Origin: Parabacteroides timonensis | GTDB taxonomy: Bacteria; Bacteroidota; Bacteroidia; Bacteroidales; Tannerellaceae | Assembly (NCBI RefSeq): GCF_900128505.1 | Contig: NZ_LT669941.1 | Span: forward strand, 545,526-609,525 | Length of the DNA stretch: 64,000 nucleotides | Direction: 5' to 3' | Shown here: positions 1 through 8,434 of the stretch, piece by piece | Layout of the letters: each line of letters begins with the position of its first letter | How positions within the stretch are numbered: position 1 is the stretch's first letter | The notes under the pieces: model-generated | The model's input: the letters and a program-made list of their open reading frames with translations, nothing else | Told to the model about the DNA's origin: nothing | The model's database searches: none | Program-made: the position numbers and the translations under genes

Positions 1-30
1 AAATTTATTTTGGAAGATACACATAAGTAA
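1..30 (+). CDS. C-terminal end of a gene cut by the window edge
   Basis: The first ten codons read KFILEDTHK and then TAA, followed 20 bp later by a strong terminator hairpin at 52-89. That pairing suggests the tail of a + strand gene whose body lies outside the window. Bacteroidales capsule loci often carry a recombinase or UpxY/UpxZ antiterminator genes in this place, but nine residues cannot tell which. Low confidence that the frame is real. Confidence 0.3.
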   Translation, partial: KFILEDTHK

Positions 31-51
31 AAGAAAGAGATTTTTAATAAG

Positions 52-89
52 AAAACCCTGGGAAGTTATAATACTTCTCAGGGTTTTTT
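52..89 (+). terminator. Rho-independent terminator before the capsule locus
   Basis: A 15-bp stem with one G-T pair (arms 52-66 and 73-87, loop 67-72), GC-rich in its middle, closes with a T run at 84-89. It ends the gene that enters the window from the left and isolates the capsule promoter region. Confidence 0.8.
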
Positions 90-181
90 ATGTTCAAAAA
101 AGACTATGTTATGTATAAATATAGGAGATTGAAGTGTTTCAGAATGTAAATTAAGCAAAACTTTGAAAAGCTCTAAAAATC

Positions 182-221
182 AAAATGACTAGAAAAAACG
201 ATCGTTTTTTCTAGTCATTTT
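182..221. repeat. 40-bp perfect palindrome, left copy
   Basis: The arms 182-201 and 202-221 are exact reverse complements centred on CGATCG. The inner 32 bp match the copy at 357-400 at 30 of 32 positions. A T run follows, so as RNA it could also act as a terminator. Confidence 0.9.
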
Positions 222-231
222 TTTTGTGCTG

Positions 232-262
232 CAAATGTAAGTGATATTTGTTGAAAAACAAA
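232..262 (-). promoter_or_regulatory. consensus promoter pointing left
   Basis: On the minus strand TTTG (262-259) is followed after exactly 19 nt by TACATTTG (239-232), a full match to the Bacteroides -33/-7 consensus. No gene lies to its left within reach, and there is no TAnnTTTG on the + strand between the palindromes. Confidence 0.7.
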
Positions 263-356
263 GAGTTTCGAGAAGTTTATCTGTTTGTTTTCCAATGTTT
301 TAATTTGATTTTTTCAAAATACCGCATCAATCATGGGTTAACAAAAATTTGCCAAG

Positions 357-400
357 CTGGAGTGACTAAAAAAAACGATCGTTTTTTTTAGTCACTCCAG
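357..400. repeat. 44-bp perfect palindrome, right copy
   Basis: The arms 357-378 and 379-400 are exact reverse complements around CGATCG. It shares TGACTAnAAAAAACGATCG with the left copy, with one differing base per arm. It lies 92 bp before the first capsule gene, and would sit in the 5' leader if the segment were inverted. Confidence 0.9.
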
Positions 401-492
401 TTGCCTTTAACTATAAGAACATCAGTAGTTTATGTAAGTTAGCCGTTTGGGACTGACGAACCTTTTTACATAATATCCCTAATTTATAACTT

Positions 493-2412
493 ATGAATAT
501 CAATAGTTTTGCACTAGTATTATCACGTGTTAAATTCTTTAACCGTTGGATCGTCTTATTTATTGATTTATTTTTATCAATTCTGGCTACTGCGACTTCC
601 CTGTCATTCCTATGGTATATCCTGGGGACGGAGCTTGTAGACGATTCTCTTTTTCATATATTATTCATTTCTTTTTGTGCCAGTCTGGTTAGTTTCTTTT
701 TATGCCAGACTTATAAAGGTGTGATCCGTCACTCAGCTTTTACTGAAGCAGGGCGTCTGGCTTTATCTTCCTTACTGAAGGTTCTCTTCATTGTCGTTTT
801 GGTTTATCTGACCACGACGATTCAATCTCCTCGTGAATTAGCGTTGGGAGCCGTTGTCGACTTGTTCCTGACATTCTTCCTTTTGACTATCCTCCGTGTT
901 TTCATGATTGTTTTCTATACGATTATAGTCGATAGTGTATCCTCAAATCAAGGGAAACTATTGATCTATCAAGGGGATAAACCCGGGCCTTTCTTGTTTG
1001 ATGCTTCTATAAATGATAAGCTACTATATAAGGTATGTGGATTCCTTCGTTTTGGAGATTACAAACGCTTGCGTGTAGGTAAATGTAGTGTTTATTCAAT
1101 CAAAGAACAGGTAGGCTTTAACCATTTGGTTAACCGAAAAAATATCAAAGCGGTCTTGTTCACCGACTATCATCTGGTTAAAGAGGAGAGTGAACGTCTG
1201 GTCCGCTACTGTGAGAAGAAAAAAGTTCGTATGTTGATACTTCCTTCGGTCGACGAACTGAAAAAAGGAAAAATCAACTTTCATAACCTGCCTGAAGTAC
1301 ATATAGAAGATTTGCTGGGTCGTGAGGAGATTTGTATCAATATGACAGAGATCGTCGCTTCCCTGAAAGGAAAAGTCGTACTAGTCACCGGAGCAGCCGG
1401 TTCTATAGGCAGCGAACTTTGCCGCCAGTTATGTACCTTCGACCTGAAGCAGCTGGTCTTGTTCGACAGTGCCGAAACCCCCATGCACAATATACGTCTG
1501 GAACTAGAAGAAAAATTTCCTCAGGTAGAATTTACTCCTGTAATGGGAGATATCCGGATGCTCGATCGTGTTGAATCTGTTTTCCGTCGTTTTCAGCCTC
1601 AGTATGTATTTCATGCTGCCGCCTATAAGCATGTACCTCTGATGGAGGAGAATCCCTGTGAAGCCGTTCATACGAATGTATACGGTACGCGTAATGTAGC
1701 GGATATGGCAGTCAGGTATAATGTCGATAAGTTCATTATGGTTTCTACCGACAAAGCTGTCAATCCGACGAATGTGATGGGAGCTTCCAAGCGTCTGGCA
1801 GAAATCTATGTACAAAGTCTGAGCATCGCTATCAGCAAAGGTTTGCATCCTGGTAAAACCCATTTTATCACCACCCGTTTTGGAAATGTATTAGGCAGTA
1901 ACGGCTCCGTTATTCCTCGTTTCCGTGAGCAATTAGCGAAAGGTGGTCCTTTAACAGTCACCCATCCGGACATTATCCGTTATTTCATGACGATCCCGGA
2001 GGCATGTCGTCTGGTACTGGAAGCAGCCTTTATGGGTAAGGGAAATGAGATATTTGTCTTTGATATGGGTTCTCCTGTAAAGATCGCCGATCTGGCTCGC
2101 CGTATGATTGAACTGGCAGGTCTTATCCCCGATGAAGATATAGAAATCCAGTACACCGGTCTTCGTCCCGGCGAGAAACTATATGAAGAACTTCTGGCAA
2201 CGAAAGAAAATACCCTTCCTACGAATAACGCCAAAATATACCGTGCCCAGGTGAGAGAATATGACTACGAAGACATTTGTAAGGTCATGAATCCGTTGAT
2301 CGAATTGGCGATCAAAGTGGATAAAATGGGTACAGTTAAGTATATGAAAGGGATTGTACCGGAGTTCAAGAGTAAGAATTCGGAGTATGAGGTGTTGGAT
2401 AAGGTTGAATAA
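493..2412 (+). CDS. nucleoside-diphosphate-sugar 4,6-dehydratase (PglF/CapD/WbpM family)
   Basis: This is a 639-residue membrane-anchored sugar nucleotide dehydratase, the usual length for the PglF/FlaA1-fusion family. Four hydrophobic segments fill residues 1-150, then a first nucleotide-binding-like domain, then the extended SDR domain from about 295 with VTGAAGSIGSE and AAYKHVPLMEENP. The catalytic region reads STDKAVNPTNVMGASKR, the variant triad where Met replaces Tyr. The family converts UDP-GlcNAc to the 4-keto-6-deoxy sugar. With PglE-, PglD- and PglC-like genes at the far end of the locus it would make and load a bacillosamine-type sugar (inference). First gene of the operon; the exact substrate is uncertain. 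Confidence 0.88.
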   Translation: MNINSFALVLSRVKFFNRWIVLFIDLFLSILATATSLSFLWYILGTELVDDSLFHILFISFCASLVSFFLCQTYKGVIRHSAFTEAGRLALSSLLKVLFIVVLVYLTTTIQSPRELALGAVVDLFLTFFLLTILRVFMIVFYTIIVDSVSSNQGKLLIYQGDKPGPFLFDASINDKLLYKVCGFLRFGDYKRLRVGKCSVYSIKEQVGFNHLVNRKNIKAVLFTDYHLVKEESERLVRYCEKKKVRMLILPSVDELKKGKINFHNLPEVHIEDLLGREEICINMTEIVASLKGKVVLVTGAAGSIGSELCRQLCTFDLKQLVLFDSAETPMHNIRLELEEKFPQVEFTPVMGDIRMLDRVESVFRRFQPQYVFHAAAYKHVPLMEENPCEAVHTNVYGTRNVADMAVRYNVDKFIMVSTDKAVNPTNVMGASKRLAEIYVQSLSIAISKGLHPGKTHFITTRFGNVLGSNGSVIPRFREQLAKGGPLTVTHPDIIRYFMTIPEACRLVLEAAFMGKGNEIFVFDMGSPVKIADLARRMIELAGLIPDEDIEIQYTGLRPGEKLYEELLATKENTLPTNNAKIYRAQVREYDYEDICKVMNPLIELAIKVDKMGTVKYMKGIVPEFKSKNSEYEVLDKVE

Positions 2413-3460
2413 TATCCTGTTGATATTCTTGGTCATCTTATCCATCCTTTGTTTGATTGGAGGACGTTGTGTTGAGGGAATTTTTATCTGGCTTTCTCTT
2501 CTGACATTAGCTGTTTGGCCAATATTGGTGGGTAATCTGTTGATGGGAATAATCCAATTGTTTACAAAGAAGAAGTGGAGAAGTCTCATTTCTCTGTTTG
2601 CCATTTTGCTTCATACAGATTATTTATTGGCGGTTTATCAGCCGCTATATTGGAACAAATCAGTCGTATCGGAACAAGAAGGAACTCCTCTGACTGTTGT
2701 CACTTACAATACCAGCCATTTTAGTTGGAATAAGAAGTACACAATGAATGAAGCTGCCGCTTATATAAAGGAACTTCAGCCGGATATTGTCTGTTTCCAG
2801 GAAGCACCCAGTGCCAATGACGGGTATTATCATCCGGACAGTATTCGATATGCATTTGATTATGTTTTGTATAAATATATAAGCAAACGTACAGATCATT
2901 TGTCGGCAACGATTTACAGCCGTTATCCGATTCATTCGGTGAAAGCCCTTTATTATGAAAACTCTCGGAATATGTCATTGATAGCTGATGTAAAAGTGAA
3001 AAATCAGTATATCCGAGTCATAAACAATCATTTGGAGACAACAAGTGTCAATGCTTATTTAGGAAGAATCATTGCACCTGGCAAGGATTTAAAAACTAGG
3101 TTAGATGCAGTTAAGGATTTAATTCTTCAGATGAATAGTAATAATCGGAAACGAGCTGAACAAGCGGACATGATACGTGCAGAGATTGAGGAATCTCCTT
3201 ATCCTGTATTAGTTTGTGGTGATTTTAATGATACACCGGCTTCTTATGCTTATCATCGAATTCAGAAAAGCTTGGTGGATGGTTTTCGTGATTGTGGAAG
3301 GGGTTACCAATATACATTCCGGCAGTTGTATAAGTTATGGCGGATTGATTATATTTTGTATTCGAAATCGTTAGAAGGCAAGGAGTCTTATTCTCCAGAA
3401 ACATCTTATAGTGATCATAATATGGTGATTTGGAAAGGTCTAATAAATAAATCTCAATAA
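2387..3460 (+). CDS. membrane-anchored endonuclease/exonuclease/phosphatase family protein
   Basis: The protein has 357 residues with three hydrophobic segments in the first 100, then an EEP-fold domain. Visible EEP motifs are VVTYNTSHF, CFQEAP, NNHLETT, CGDFNDTP, WRIDYILYS and SYSDHNMV, covering the metal and catalytic residues (Asn, Glu, Asp-x-Asn, Asp-His). I chose the ATG at 2387, which follows a CGGAG-like site and overlaps the dehydratase by 26 bp; an upstream start at 2354 would add basic residues before the membrane segment. The active domain should face the outside. The substrate is unknown; similar genes often follow CapD-like genes in Bacteroidales capsule loci. Confidence 0.8.
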   Translation: MRCWIRLNNILLIFLVILSILCLIGGRCVEGIFIWLSLLTLAVWPILVGNLLMGIIQLFTKKKWRSLISLFAILLHTDYLLAVYQPLYWNKSVVSEQEGTPLTVVTYNTSHFSWNKKYTMNEAAAYIKELQPDIVCFQEAPSANDGYYHPDSIRYAFDYVLYKYISKRTDHLSATIYSRYPIHSVKALYYENSRNMSLIADVKVKNQYIRVINNHLETTSVNAYLGRIIAPGKDLKTRLDAVKDLILQMNSNNRKRAEQADMIRAEIEESPYPVLVCGDFNDTPASYAYHRIQKSLVDGFRDCGRGYQYTFRQLYKLWRIDYILYSKSLEGKESYSPETSYSDHNMVIWKGLINKSQ

Positions 3461-3465
3461 AATCA

Positions 3466-4434
3466 ATGAAAGTTTTAGTCACTGGAGGTGCCGGTTTTAT
3501 CGGTTCCAATCTCTGTGAGTACCTTTTAGTAGAAGGGCACACAGTTCGTTGTTTGGATAATTTCGCAACAGGAAAATCTGAAAATATTTTTCCGTTGCTA
3601 GAAAAGTATCCACAAACATTTAGTTTACAAGTAGGAGATATTCGCAATATTGAAGACTGTCGAAAGGCTATGGAAGATATGGAATATGTTTTGCATGAAG
3701 CTGCCTTAGGTTCTGTTCCGCGTTCTATTAAAGATCCGATTACGACAAATGATGTCAATATTGGTGGTTTTATGAATATGTTAGTAGCTTCTCGTGATGC
3801 AGGAGTCAAACGTTTTGTTTTTGCTGCTAGTTCTTCTACATACGGGGATAGTAAATCCTTGCCAAAAGTGGAAGATGTGATTGGTAAACCATTGTCTCCA
3901 TATGCGATTACTAAGTATGTTGATGAACTTTATGCCGATGTTTTTGCACGAACTTACGGAATCGAATATATCGGATTGCGCTATTTTAATGTTTTCGGTC
4001 GTCGTCAAGATCCCTTTGGGGCTTATGCAGCAGTAATACCACTGTTTGTTAAAAAGTTCATGAAGCATGAAGCTCCCAACATCAATGGAGATGGAGAATA
4101 TAGCCGTGATTTTACTTATATAGACAATGTGATTCAAATGAATATGCTGGCATTGACAACTACAAATCCTGAAACAGTCAATCAGATATACAATACAGCA
4201 TTTGGAGAACGTACTACTTTAAATCAATTGGTAACTTATTTGCGTGAATATCTTTCAGAATTTGATGCTGAAATAGCTGACATCGAGCCTACATACGGTC
4301 CGAATCGTGCTGGAGACATTCCACATTCTTTGGCTTGTGTAGATAAGGCTCGAAATTTGTTAGGCTATGATCCTCAATTTAGTATGAAACAAGGTTTAAA
4401 AGAATCTGTAAAGTGGTATTGGGAAAATATTTAA
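3466..4434 (+). CDS. UDP-GlcNAc/GlcA-type C4-epimerase (WbpP/TviC-like SDR)
   Basis: A 322-residue extended SDR. The NAD-binding motif GGAGFIGSN is at residues 7-15; the catalytic Ser region is AASSSTYGD and the Tyr/Lys pair is in SPYAITKY. LRYFNVFGRRQDP and EYSRDFTYIDNV are typical of WbpP/TviC UDP-GlcNAc 4-epimerases. It lies 22 bp upstream of a WbpO/TviB-type dehydrogenase, the classic pair for UDP-GalNAcA (known pathway; substrate inferred). Codon and base use are markedly more AT-rich than in the dehydratase at 493, fitting the exchanged core of the locus. Confidence 0.85.
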   Translation: MKVLVTGGAGFIGSNLCEYLLVEGHTVRCLDNFATGKSENIFPLLEKYPQTFSLQVGDIRNIEDCRKAMEDMEYVLHEAALGSVPRSIKDPITTNDVNIGGFMNMLVASRDAGVKRFVFAASSSTYGDSKSLPKVEDVIGKPLSPYAITKYVDELYADVFARTYGIEYIGLRYFNVFGRRQDPFGAYAAVIPLFVKKFMKHEAPNINGDGEYSRDFTYIDNVIQMNMLALTTTNPETVNQIYNTAFGERTTLNQLVTYLREYLSEFDAEIADIEPTYGPNRAGDIPHSLACVDKARNLLGYDPQFSMKQGLKESVKWYWENI

Positions 4435-4456
4435 AAACGATAAATTGCAAAAATCA

Positions 4457-5725
4457 ATGAATGCTGAAGTAAAAATTGCCGTAATAGGCTTAGGTTATGT
4501 AGGTTTACCCCTAGCACGATTGTTTTCTACGAAGTATAAAACTATCGGTTTTGATATGAATCAAGCACGTGTAGATACTCTAATGGCTGGACATGATACG
4601 ACGCTTGAAGTTTCTGATGATTTGTTACAATCGGCTATTGCTAATGGATTCATATGTACTGCTAATATTGAAAATATCCGTGATTGTAATTTTTATGTAG
4701 TTGCAGTTCCTACACCTGTAGATGAGAATCATAATCCTGACCTGACTCCATTGTATAGTGCTAGTACGACAGTAGGAAAAGTAATATCTAAAGGTGATAT
4801 TGTAGTTTACGAGTCAACTGTATATCCTGGAGTTACAGAGGACGAATGTATTCCTGTTGTCGAAAAAATATCAGGTTTGAAGTTTAATGAAGATTTTTTT
4901 GCGGGTTATTCTCCTGAACGTATCAATCCAGGTGATAAACTTCATACAGTAGAAAAAATTAAAAAAGTAACTTCGGGTTCTACTCCTCGGATTGGTGAAA
5001 TAGTAAATGATATATATTCATCTGTAATTACTGCTGGAACACATTTAGCCCCTACCATTAAGGTCGCTGAAGCTGCTAAGGTTATTGAGAACTCTCAACG
5101 TGATATCAATATTGCTTTCGTGAATGAGTTAGCGAAAATTTTCAATCTAATGGATATTGATACACAAGCAGTTCTTGAGGCTGCAGGTACAAAATGGAAT
5201 TTTTTACCTTTCCGTCCTGGTTTAGTTGGTGGGCATTGTATCGGTGTTGATCCATACTATCTCGCGCAGTGTGCTCAGCGTTATGGTTACAATCCAGAAA
5301 TTATTCTCTCTGGTCGTCGTATGAACGATGGTATGGGTGAGTATGTTGCAACCGAGGTTGTTAAACTTATGCTCAAGAAAGGTATCGTTGTGCTCAATTC
5401 AGAAGTACTAATTTTTGGCTTTACCTTTAAAGAAAACTGCCCAGATTGTCGAAATACTAAGATTGTTGATATCGTAAAAGCTCTCAAAGAATATAATCTC
5501 AATATCTCTATCTACGATCCATGGGTAAATTCTGCAATTGCAAGAAACGAATATGGTATAGAAATAACTAATGAACTACCGAAAGAAAAATTTGATGCAG
5601 TCATTCTCGGTGTAGCTCACAATGAGTTTAAGGAGGTTGATATTCGTTCATTTTGTAAGAAAAATGGTGTAGTTTACGATGTTAAATGGTTGTTGCCTTA
5701 TGAACAGGCAGATGGACGCCTCTAA
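4457..5725 (+). CDS. UDP-N-acetylhexosamine 6-dehydrogenase (WbpO/TviB-like)
   Basis: A 422-residue UDP-sugar dehydrogenase with the three usual domains: NAD-binding GLGYVGLP near the start, central YSPERINPGD, and the UDP-binding end. The catalytic Cys lies in LVGGHCIGVDPYYL. The WbpO/VipA signature fits oxidation of UDP-GalNAc or UDP-GlcNAc to the uronate, with two NAD consumed. The ATG at 4457 is preferred over a TTG at 4445 because the family starts a few residues before the Rossmann strand. With the epimerase upstream it would supply an acidic sugar to the repeat unit. Confidence 0.88.
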   Translation: MNAEVKIAVIGLGYVGLPLARLFSTKYKTIGFDMNQARVDTLMAGHDTTLEVSDDLLQSAIANGFICTANIENIRDCNFYVVAVPTPVDENHNPDLTPLYSASTTVGKVISKGDIVVYESTVYPGVTEDECIPVVEKISGLKFNEDFFAGYSPERINPGDKLHTVEKIKKVTSGSTPRIGEIVNDIYSSVITAGTHLAPTIKVAEAAKVIENSQRDINIAFVNELAKIFNLMDIDTQAVLEAAGTKWNFLPFRPGLVGGHCIGVDPYYLAQCAQRYGYNPEIILSGRRMNDGMGEYVATEVVKLMLKKGIVVLNSEVLIFGFTFKENCPDCRNTKIVDIVKALKEYNLNISIYDPWVNSAIARNEYGIEITNELPKEKFDAVILGVAHNEFKEVDIRSFCKKNGVVYDVKWLLPYEQADGRL

Positions 5726-5749
5726 TGAAATAAACTCTTATTATACGAT

Positions 5750-5782
5750 TAGCTGCAGGGGAGTCAACTCTCTCTGTAGCTA
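5750..5782 (+). other. intergenic hairpin between dehydrogenase and glycosyltransferase genes
   Basis: Arms TAGCTGCAGGGG (5750-5761) and 5771-5782 form a 12-bp stem with three G-T pairs. No T run follows, so it is not a clear terminator. It may be an RNA processing or stabilising element in the long operon; function unknown. Confidence 0.4.
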
Positions 5783-5819
5783 TAATTTATTAAATTATTG
5801 ATACCGCATTTTAGTTAAT

Positions 5820-6947
5820 ATGAAAACAATACTTCTTCTAGTTCCTACAATAGTTGGGCATGGACAAGAGCGTCAAGCTGTATTAGCTGCTGAGATTTTG
5901 AAATCAATATACGATGTCAAATTGGTAGTTTTCGATAATAGAGAAATAGAGTATTCTGTTAATGTTGATTTAATTTCATTAGATTTGCCAGCTTTGTTAG
6001 GGATAAAGAAAATAGTAAGATTAGCTAAAAGAGTGTATAAGTTAAAAAAACTAAGAAATAAACTTAATGTTTATGCTGTAATATCTTTTGGAACGAGTGC
6101 AAATCTTGTTAATTCTCTTTCAAGAGGGAGAGGAAAAACTATAATATCATATCGTGGTTTTGCAGCTTTACAACTGAGCTATGAACTTAAACTATGTTGT
6201 AATATGGCAGATAAGATATTCTGTATTAGTGAGGGTATGAGTAATCGTATCGCTCAGTTGTATCCTCAAAATAGTTCAAAAATATCAACTATTTATAATG
6301 GATTGGATATTGATGGAATAAAAAAGTTGATGAATGAGAAGATTGATTATAAACCAACTTCTCCTTCTTTTGTGACAATAGGCCGGTTGGAACCAGTAAA
6401 AGGTCACAAACATATATTAAAAGCTTTTAAAGAAGTTCTTGTTAATGAGCCTATGGCTTCTTTAACTATTATTGGAGAAGGTTCGTTGAGTGGAAATCTT
6501 GAATGCTTAGCTAAGGAATTGGGTATTGCTGAAAATGTGTTTTTTGTTGGTAAGAAAACTAATCCATTCCCTTGGATTAAGCAATGTGATATTTGTGTAC
6601 AAGCTTCTATTACTGAAGGTTTTCTTAATGTAATAACAGAGGCTGGCGTTTGTGGTGTTCCTACTATTTCTACAGATTGCCCATCTGGACCTCGTGAGAT
6701 TCTTAATGAGAAACTAACTGACAAAGAAATAGAAGATGTTGAAGTCTGTCGATATGGTGTATTAGTTCCTTCTTTCCTTACTTCAGATTCTGATGAACCA
6801 CAGAAAGAATCAATTCTAGCAAAAGCCATGCTTTCTTTATGGCGTGATAAAATTTTATATAAAAGCCTTCAAGTAGCTATGACTGATAGAGTTAATGATT
6901 TTTCTTTGGCTGTTTACAAATCGAATCTCTTGGATATTATTAGATAA
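5820..6947 (+). CDS. GT4 family glycosyltransferase
   Basis: The protein has 375 residues and the GT-B fold pattern of GT4 enzymes. The acceptor half holds SFGTSANLVNS and FCISEGMS; the donor half starts near TIGRLEPVKGH and contains IIGEGS. The E-x7-E nucleotide-sugar motif is EGFLNVITE, followed by GVPTISTDCPSGPREIL. It should add one sugar of the repeat unit at the cytoplasmic face; donor and linkage cannot be read. The stop overlaps the next start by one base, suggesting coupled translation with the polymerase gene. Confidence 0.88.
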   Translation: MKTILLLVPTIVGHGQERQAVLAAEILKSIYDVKLVVFDNREIEYSVNVDLISLDLPALLGIKKIVRLAKRVYKLKKLRNKLNVYAVISFGTSANLVNSLSRGRGKTIISYRGFAALQLSYELKLCCNMADKIFCISEGMSNRIAQLYPQNSSKISTIYNGLDIDGIKKLMNEKIDYKPTSPSFVTIGRLEPVKGHKHILKAFKEVLVNEPMASLTIIGEGSLSGNLECLAKELGIAENVFFVGKKTNPFPWIKQCDICVQASITEGFLNVITEAGVCGVPTISTDCPSGPREILNEKLTDKEIEDVEVCRYGVLVPSFLTSDSDEPQKESILAKAMLSLWRDKILYKSLQVAMTDRVNDFSLAVYKSNLLDIIR

Positions 6948-8386
6948 TGCATTCATCAATATACTCAATTCGGACTTCAGGCTATAACTATTTGGTTGCG
7001 ATAATAATATTGATCCTAAGTATTATTACCTCAGGGCTAATATTATTTGATGTAGCTAGACCTCCGCAATATGGGATGACTTGTTTGTTGCCTTTGGCCT
7101 TTGCTTTTACTGCCATTCCTTTATTGTTGCAAAATAAACCATTTGAATATATCTATAGTACTATTATACTTCTCACCTATTTTGGACGAAACGTTATAAC
7201 ACCATTATTTATGGTTTTAGGAGGATATCAGTCTGCATTATTAGGTAATGTAATATTGGAGACAATTCCAGAAGCCTCATTAATCATGGTGTTTGATACT
7301 ATTGTGGTTCTGGCATTTTTATCTCGTACCTTGAGTCGACATCCTATAAATGAAATTAAGTATAATATAAACATAGCTAATTGTAAGCTATCAAAGAAGT
7401 TGGCTTTATTTATTGTTATTCTAATAGTTCTTGGTATATTGATATTAAGGATAGATAGTTCAATAGGTCAACATACGTTTCTTTATTTGCTAGACACAGA
7501 AAAAGAATATTTTGCATTGTCAGACCCTTCAAAGGGTATTGGAACACTAAGTATGTATGTCCAATTAATTAGTACAATATTTGTAATAATACAAATTTTT
7601 CTACCACCAATGCTCTTATATTATATTTCTAAAATAAAATTAGTATTTATTCGAACATTATTGTATGTTACATTGGTAGTTATTGTTTGTGTAGTTGCTA
7701 CAGAAGATCGACTAAACTCTTTGCTTGCAGGTATTGCTTTGCTTCTAACTATGAGAGATGTCTTAGGTGATGAATTTCGTAATAAGTTTAAAGTCTTGTT
7801 GACATCATTTTTGATTTTAAGTATGATTGCATTATTGATTAAAACCAATGCTTTTTCTGGAAATGGAGATGTGAATTATGTAGATGTTTATACAACTTTT
7901 GCAGCTTACTTTAGTTATATACCAACTGTTGCTGATGGTGTTTTATTTTTGGAAAATGATGGAAGATTTCAAATATTTAGCATAATACCTGATTTTATAT
8001 CAAAGATACCATATGCATCATATATATTGAATATGTTTGCTGATGTACATTTGCAAAATAGTAATCAATCTTTTAATATATTTATATCCAATCAAATAGG
8101 CCATTCAATAGGTCAAATATTGCCAACAACAATGGTTGGTGTTAGATATTTTGGATATTTATTAGCTCCTTTATTTCCTTGTATATTGGTCTCTATTTCT
8201 AATCGATTTGAAACAAAAATTAACGAGCAAAAAAACATTGTTTCCAGAATGCTATATATTTGGATAACTGTTTGTTGTTCTATGTCATTAGTGGTTGCAA
8301 GCGGTCTGTTGGTAATGGGTAAAATTGCATGGTTCTATATTTTGAAAATTATTTTTAAATTATTCGATAGGAATAAATCTATCTAA
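6947..8386 (+). CDS. Wzy-like repeat-unit polymerase
   Basis: The 479 residues form about 11-12 hydrophobic segments with a larger polar loop near residues 300-395, the layout of O-antigen/capsule polymerases (Wzy). There is no strong sequence motif, as usual for the family, so the call rests on topology, length and position between a glycosyltransferase and Wzx. Strongly AT-rich. It would join lipid-linked repeat units in the periplasm. The start ATG shares one base with the preceding stop (TAATG). Confidence 0.75.
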   Translation: MHSSIYSIRTSGYNYLVAIIILILSIITSGLILFDVARPPQYGMTCLLPLAFAFTAIPLLLQNKPFEYIYSTIILLTYFGRNVITPLFMVLGGYQSALLGNVILETIPEASLIMVFDTIVVLAFLSRTLSRHPINEIKYNINIANCKLSKKLALFIVILIVLGILILRIDSSIGQHTFLYLLDTEKEYFALSDPSKGIGTLSMYVQLISTIFVIIQIFLPPMLLYYISKIKLVFIRTLLYVTLVVIVCVVATEDRLNSLLAGIALLLTMRDVLGDEFRNKFKVLLTSFLILSMIALLIKTNAFSGNGDVNYVDVYTTFAAYFSYIPTVADGVLFLENDGRFQIFSIIPDFISKIPYASYILNMFADVHLQNSNQSFNIFISNQIGHSIGQILPTTMVGVRYFGYLLAPLFPCILVSISNRFETKINEQKNIVSRMLYIWITVCCSMSLVVASGLLVMGKIAWFYILKIIFKLFDRNKSI

Positions 8387-8434
8387 ATATTTTTACTTTT
8401 AAGATTTACTTGATAACTAACCTGGCTTATTTCA

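Larger units (their letters stand above)
182..400. promoter_or_regulatory. candidate invertible promoter segment, OFF orientation
   Basis: Two near-identical perfect palindromes (182-221, 357-400) bracket about 135 bp. The only consensus Bacteroidales promoter inside (-33 TTTG at 262-259, -7 TACATTTG at 239-232, 19-bp spacing) lies on the minus strand, facing away from the capsule genes that start at 493. Phase-variable capsule promoters of Bacteroides are short segments flanked by inverted repeats. Inversion about the palindrome centres would move the -7 element to about 341-348 on the + strand and drive 493 onward. Inversion itself is inferred; reads spanning both orientations would show it. 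The alternative is two ordinary hairpins beside an unrelated promoter. Confidence 0.6.

Noticed and set aside
182..400. Reading the two palindromes as simple tandem terminators
   Set aside because: Possible, but they are near-identical, perfectly symmetric and frame an outward-facing consensus promoter. I kept the terminator role as an alternative.
2354..2386. Longer N-terminus for the endonuclease/phosphatase gene
   Set aside because: It would add basic residues before the membrane segment and lengthen the overlap with the dehydratase; ATG 2387 has the better upstream site.
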